Below, in pieces: positions 60,421 to 64,000 of a stretch of DNA of 64,000 nt; the first letter of the stretch is position 1; the number at the start of each line of letters is the position of its first letter. Where the stretch lies: NCBI RefSeq assembly GCF_000819565.1, contig NZ_CP004393.1, positions 2,728,001-2,792,000 on the forward strand, given 5' to 3'. Made by a program: the position numbers and the translations under genes. The notes under the pieces were generated by a model that saw only the letters and a list, made by a program, of their open reading frames with translations, was not told the origin of the DNA and did no database searches. The DNA is from Celeribacter indicus. Its GTDB lineage: Bacteria > Pseudomonadota > Alphaproteobacteria > Rhodobacterales > Rhodobacteraceae.

Positions 60421-60917
60421 ATCCCTGGTCGTGCGCTTCCGATGCGCGGTCCGGATCGCTCGAAAGGGTCACCACCATGCGGCAGAGCCAAGGCTGTCCT
60501 GTCTTCTGAACGTTCAGGCACACTCACGGGTTGGATCGACACGGGCCGGCTCGAGTAGAGGGCACGCAGATCGGCCTCGGCCACGCCGTCGGCCAGCATG
60601 ACGAGACGGATCATCGGATCGGCAAGCATCTCTTCGAGGAAGAAATCGGTCAGTGCCTTGCCGGTGAGCTTGTCCTTGGCGACCGCATTCTCCAACTCGG
60701 CGAGCTGTACGGTGAGCGTTCGGTTGGGCCCGGGATGCGTGGCATGCGGATGGAGCCGCACGAGAACGGACGATGTCCATGTGCCCGGTTCGATCCAGTT
60801 CACAGGCTCCAGAAGCTGGGTCTCGATTTCGTATTCGCCCGGCGGAAGGGCTTCATTGAAACTCGGAAGTTCGAACGGTCGAAGAAAAATGGCGGTCGTC
60901 TTGATTGAAGAGGTCAT
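60411..60917 (-). CDS. Hypothetical protein, 168 aa
   Basis: 168 residues from ATG 60917 with GGAGC upstream (MTSSIKTTAIFLRPFELPSF). Front part beta-rich (LPPGEYEIETQLLEPVNWIE), middle helical (LTVQLAELENAVAKDKLTGK, ALTDFFLEEMLADP), tail Arg/Pro-rich and probably unfolded. No known family, though similar short proteins occur in gene clusters of alphaproteobacteria. Its 3' end touches the decayed AbiEii tail, so the junction may have cost the toxin its C-terminus. Confidence 0.65.
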   Translation of the reverse strand: MTSSIKTTAIFLRPFELPSFNEALPPGEYEIETQLLEPVNWIEPGTWTSSVLVRLHPHATHPGPNRTLTVQLAELENAVAKDKLTGKALTDFFLEEMLADPMIRLVMLADGVAEADLRALYSSRPVSIQPVSVPERSEDRTALALPHGGDPFERSGPRIGSARPGIGE

Positions 60918-61108
60918 CTCGATGCTCCAGAATAGTTTGCGATTGCGGGCACCCGCACGAAAAGATGATCGTGGGGCCTTGTCTTGTCGGCCATAAGGCC
61001 GCGTCACCGGATCTGGCGAGCGGCACGGCCTCAACCTTCGTCAACGGCGGTCGGTCTCAGGAGTCGACATGACGCGAACAGACCGGTCCGAGGTTGGGAT
61101 GCCAGCGC

Positions 61109-62008
61109 TCAATTCCGAGCACCAAGCGGCGCCTTCCCCGGGTCGTTGCGCGCATCCCAGGTCCAGACTTCGAATTGGGTCAATGTGTTTGGCCCGAAAG
61201 TTTGCGTCAGCGGCACGTCCGCTGCATCCCGACCGCGGGCGATCAGGATTCTCCCCTTGCGCCGGGTGTTGTTTCGCGGATCGAAGACCCACCAGCGACC
61301 GTCGAGAAAGACCTCCATCCAGGCCGCGAAATCACCGGGCGGATGAGGCTCGGGTTCGCCGATATCGCTCAAATAGCCGGTGCAGTAGCGCGCCGGAATA
61401 TTCATGCAACGGCAGAAGGCGATGGCGAGATGGGCGAAATCGCGGCAGACGCCGTGCCGCCCGGCCAGCGTTTCCGACGCGGTGCGCGTCGCACTCGCCT
61501 GCATGTAGTCGAACGAGACCGCAGAATGCACGAAGTCGCATATCGCCTGGACACGCGCCCAGCCCGGCGGCGTATGCTCGAACAGATGCCAAGCCTCGCT
61601 CGACAGAAGGTCCGTGTCGCAATAGCGGCTGCCCAAGAGGTAAACCAGGGTTTCCAGGGGCAGGTTCTGAACCGGATGCTGCGCCGCATGGGGCGCGACC
61701 GGATCGGGCAAGCCGGAATCCCGGAAAATCCCGTCAGAGGATAACGTGAACTCTCCGGCCGGAGCCACCATCCGCGTGCACCAGTTTCCGAACCCGTCCC
61801 GATAGCTTTCGAGCGGCACGCTTGGCGAGGTCACCAGATAGTCGGCGCGCTCGAGATCACCGAAGCGCGAGTAGTACACGTTCAGCATCGCAATAAGGGG
61901 CGTCGGCTGCGTCAGCCGATAGCGCAGGCGGCACCCAATGTGCATCCGTATGCCGGAGGCGTCGTCATGGGCTGATCCGGGTGCTTTATCGGCCAAGGGC
62001 ACACTCAC
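61109..62008 (-). CDS. Transglutaminase-like protein (copy 2)
   Basis: 299 residues from GTG 62008 (overlaps the upstream gene by 23 bases) or 278 from ATG 61945; neither has a clear ribosome site. It is closely similar to the protein at 49119-49940 over its whole length: QPTPLIAMLNVYYSRFGDLE, SYRDGFGNWCTRMVAPAG, YLLGSRYCDTDLLSSEAW, GVCRDFAHLAIAFCRCMNIP, and FDPRNN. The canonical catalytic His is again Ala (DFAAWMEVFLDG). Function is unknown. Part of a leftward three-gene unit. Confidence 0.85.
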   Translation of the reverse strand: MSVPLADKAPGSAHDDASGIRMHIGCRLRYRLTQPTPLIAMLNVYYSRFGDLERADYLVTSPSVPLESYRDGFGNWCTRMVAPAGEFTLSSDGIFRDSGLPDPVAPHAAQHPVQNLPLETLVYLLGSRYCDTDLLSSEAWHLFEHTPPGWARVQAICDFVHSAVSFDYMQASATRTASETLAGRHGVCRDFAHLAIAFCRCMNIPARYCTGYLSDIGEPEPHPPGDFAAWMEVFLDGRWWVFDPRNNTRRKGRILIARGRDAADVPLTQTFGPNTLTQFEVWTWDARNDPGKAPLGARN

Positions 62009-62795
62009 GATTCGACAGTTGAAAGCCCCGGTCGCAGCGCCAGCGATTACCGGACCGATCGAGATGGGCGTTTTCCGGCAGGTCGATCGCTACACAGGCG
62101 TTGTTCTCGGGCTCATATCCCCGCTCGCAGCGCCATCCCGCTCCATAGGGATCAGGGTCGAGGAAGGCATTCGCCGGAAGCACTACCGGGTCGCAGCGGT
62201 CATTGATCTCGAAGAAGCCCCTCTCACAGGCCCATTCCGCCCCATAGTCCGCATTGGTGAGATAGCCGTTCTCGGGCACCGCAATTGGAACGCAGGCGGC
62301 AGAGGTCGCGGTGAAACCGCGCTCGCAGGCCCACCCGGAGTCCGAGGGATCGTCGGTCAGATAAGCATTGTCCGGAAGGGTGATCGGAACGCATGCGTCC
62401 CGATCCTGCCGATAACCGCGCTCGCACTGCCAGTCATGTCCGGACGATTGCAGGAAAGCATTGAGCGGAACCGGGATCGCCTTGCAGGACGTGCCGCCAA
62501 CCTCTTCGTATCCGCGCCGGCACGACCAGCCCGACCCGTAGGACCGTCCCGTCGCGTAAGCGTTTTCAGGAATGTCGATTGCGATGCATTCTGCACCGTT
62601 CGCCCGGAACCCCAGGACACAATCCCATCCGCCGCCATAACTCCGCGCTTCTGCATTTTCCGGCACCGGCCCCATCCCGTCCTGCGCGAGGACCGGATAG
62701 GCCAGCAAGGCAATCACGCCCGCGAAAGAAGCGACCTCTGCCAACCGGCTCGCCCGCGAAGACGCTGGAGAACCGATTGATGGTGCGCGGCTCAT
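61986..62795 (-). CDS. Exported protein with about seven tandem cysteine repeats
   Basis: 269 residues, starting in the upstream stop (ATGA). A signal segment ends about residue 38 (LAYPVLAQDG). The mature part is built of repeats of about 32 residues, each IP-x-NA-(Y/F)-L ... W-x-C-x-RGY/F ... C, with two cysteines per unit. Such repeats probably form small disulphide-linked modules in the periplasm or outside the cell. Only loosely related repeats are known in other alphaproteobacteria; function is unknown. Confidence 0.8.
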   Translation of the reverse strand: MSRAPSIGSPASSRASRLAEVASFAGVIALLAYPVLAQDGMGPVPENAEARSYGGGWDCVLGFRANGAECIAIDIPENAYATGRSYGSGWSCRRGYEEVGGTSCKAIPVPLNAFLQSSGHDWQCERGYRQDRDACVPITLPDNAYLTDDPSDSGWACERGFTATSAACVPIAVPENGYLTNADYGAEWACERGFFEINDRCDPVVLPANAFLDPDPYGAGWRCERGYEPENNACVAIDLPENAHLDRSGNRWRCDRGFQLSNRECALGR

Positions 62796-63178
62796 TCTCC
62801 GTCCACCACGGATTCCGCGCGCTCCGGCGCCCCATCAACGTCGAGAGATGCCAGGCAGGCCTGCGCGATGTCGCGGTTCGGCGCCTCGGTGCCCGGCACA
62901 GTCGCCCAGCCGGCCTTCATCAACGCATCCCGGCGCTGATAGCTCGAAGCCGCCCGGATCGTCGCGAACTTTTCCGCGCGTTCCGGATCGGTTCGGGCCA
63001 TGTCGAGGCAAATCGGCACCATCGCCGCGACCACATCGTCATGAGACATCGCCACCGCCCTGTCATGTGCGGTTCCGCCGGTCACCCAGCCACCCCAGGT
63101 AAAACCGGCGACGCCGACGAAAACAACGCCGATCAGGACACCGTAGATGCCCGGCTTGAGCCATTCGGGAGTTTTCAT
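62792..63178 (-). CDS. Small membrane-anchored hypothetical protein
   Basis: 128 residues from ATG 63178 with AGGAGG upstream (MKTPEWLKPGIYG). One transmembrane helix at about 10-33 (IYGVLIGVVFVGVAGFTWGG), then a helical domain with VVAAMVPICLDMARTDPERA and ATIRAASSYQRRDALMKAGW. Similar proteins of unknown role occur in alphaproteobacteria. First gene of the three-gene unit ending at 61109. Confidence 0.75.
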   Translation of the reverse strand: MKTPEWLKPGIYGVLIGVVFVGVAGFTWGGWVTGGTAHDRAVAMSHDDVVAAMVPICLDMARTDPERAEKFATIRAASSYQRRDALMKAGWATVPGTEAPNRDIAQACLASLDVDGAPERAESVVDGE

Positions 63179-63300
63179 TTCATATCCTCCTGCGGAGAAA
63201 GCGCCGCCTCGCTGTGAAAGGTCTTCCAGGTCGCAGTCAACTGCCGGTACAGCGCCTTCTCCTTCGCCTGGCTTGCGGGGAGGCCGCCGGCCTCCCTTCA

Positions 63301-64000
63301 TCATGCAACCATCCGCTCCGGACGCCCGCCAGCGCGCCGGCGCGACCGCCGCCTCTTCTGCGGCTTCGGCGTCTCGTCCGTGGCCTCCCAGGGGCGGCCG
63401 CCAGCAACCGCGACGCGCATGCCAAGCACCTTTTCGATGGCCTTGAGCTCCGTCACCTCATCGGCGGCACAGAACGCAATCGCGCGACCGTCACGACCGG
63501 CACGGGCCGTCCGGCCAATCCGGTGCACGTAGTTCTCGGGCACGTTCGGAAGGTCGAAATTGTAGACATGTCCCACGCCCGGAATGTCGATCCCGCGGGC
63601 CGCGACATCCGTCGCCACCAGCACATGCACCGATCCGTCCCGAAACGCACCGAGCGCCCTGTCGCGTTGGCCCTGGCTTTTGTTGCCGTGGATCGAGGCG
63701 GTCGCGAAACCGGCACGATCGAGCTGCTTCATCAACCGTTCCGCGCCATGCTTGGTGCGCGAAAAGACCAGTGCGCGGTCCTCCCGATGCCCATGCAGAA
63801 GACCGATCAGCAGGTCCTGCTTTCCTTCCTTGGTGACGAAATGCACCGAATGGGTCACCTTGTCGGCGACCTTGCCCGGCGGCGAGGCCTCGACGCGCAC
63901 GGGCTCGCTCAGGTATTCGCGGGACAGATCGGCCATCGTTTTCGGCATGGTGGCCGAAAACATCATGGTCTGGCGCTCCTTGCCGAGCATCGGCGCGATA
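63301..64000 (-). CDS. DEAD-box RNA helicase, RhlE-type, 5' end outside window
   Basis: The frame enters from the right edge and ends at 63301. Visible motifs: SAT in FSATMPKTMADL (motif III), the helicase C domain with LVFSRTKHGAERL (motif IV), DVAARGIDIPGV (motif V) and HRIGRTARAGRDG (motif VI). The basic tail KRRRSRRRAGGRPERMVA is a typical RNA-binding end. It unwinds RNA, often in ribosome assembly or cold adaptation. The gene continues upstream beyond 64000. Confidence 0.95.
   Translation of the reverse strand, partial: IAPMLGKERQTMMFSATMPKTMADLSREYLSEPVRVEASPPGKVADKVTHSVHFVTKEGKQDLLIGLLHGHREDRALVFSRTKHGAERLMKQLDRAGFATASIHGNKSQGQRDRALGAFRDGSVHVLVATDVAARGIDIPGVGHVYNFDLPNVPENYVHRIGRTARAGRDGRAIAFCAADEVTELKAIEKVLGMRVAVAGGRPWEATDETPKPQKRRRSRRRAGGRPERMVA

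Noticed and set aside
1..64000. CRISPR arrays, rRNA and tRNA genes
   Set aside because: No regularly spaced repeats of CRISPR size and no rRNA or tRNA signatures were noticed anywhere; a covariance-model scan was not possible.

Overview
The window reads as GC-rich alphaproteobacterial DNA, most likely Rhodobacterales. This is inferred from gene families and codon habit, not from a marker gene. No rRNA, tRNA or CRISPR array was seen. Nearly everything belongs to an integrative/conjugative element or plasmid of the Trb/TraG type (Tn4371-like gene order) with several cargo blocks. No intact integrase lies inside the window.

Layout. (1) 1-3321, minus strand: mating-pore genes trbB-trbC-trbD-trbE, with trbE running off the left edge. 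(2) 3784-17509: a cargo island with an MFS transporter, FtsH on the minus strand and then a plus-strand run of three Hsp20 proteins, ClpK/ClpG, HdeD, an NDUFS4-like protein, YfdX, a DegP-like protease, GrpE, HtpX and a TrkA-C membrane protein. This matches the known mobile heat-resistance / protein-quality-control locus in an extended form. (3) 17794-29987, minus strand: ribbon-helix-helix protein, TraG coupling protein, relaxase, lytic transglycosylase, DUF736, TraF peptidase, DUF2840, small partition protein, ParA, RepA, HTH and regulator genes. The 3' part of repA carries iteron-like repeats, an A+T-rich stretch and two DnaA boxes. (4) 30121-40194: DUF2493, TOPRIM primase, a giant methyltransferase-helicase of the strawberry-notch type, a Fic protein and element-specific hypotheticals. 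(5) 40410-43093: genes of unknown function, including secreted and membrane proteins. (6) 43737-47238: an AAA ATPase plus subtilisin-like protease pair matching the IetAS anti-phage system, followed by a broken tyrosine integrase. (7) 47634-53473: a patchwork with an inverted-repeat element, DUF982, a transglutaminase-like protein, a cold-shock protein, small proteins, a transposase scrap, a Ca2+/Na+ antiporter and YnfA. (8) 53671-58843: ParB-like, RadC, DUF2958, ArdC and PrtN-like genes, again element core. (9) 58932-60420: an AbiE module with intact antitoxin and a decayed toxin gene. (10) 60411-64000: a hypothetical gene, a second transglutaminase-like protein, a cysteine-repeat secreted protein, a small membrane protein and the end of a DEAD-box helicase.

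How it fits together. Regions 1 and 3 supply conjugation (pore, coupling protein, relaxase, pilin-maturation peptidase, wall-opening enzyme) and maintenance (RepA, ParA, small partner). Regions 4 and 8 look like establishment functions: antirestriction, RadC, primase and a large helicase/methyltransferase. Cargo consists of a proteostasis island, one recognisable defence system and one decayed abortive-infection module.

The least expected non-coding signals are four. A hairpin leader places the Shine-Dalgarno sequence in its 3' arm upstream of three genes, with a degenerate copy before radC. An apparent replication origin lies inside repA. Four palindromes precede the relaxase gene. Two intrinsic terminators sit about 20 nt before a start codon.
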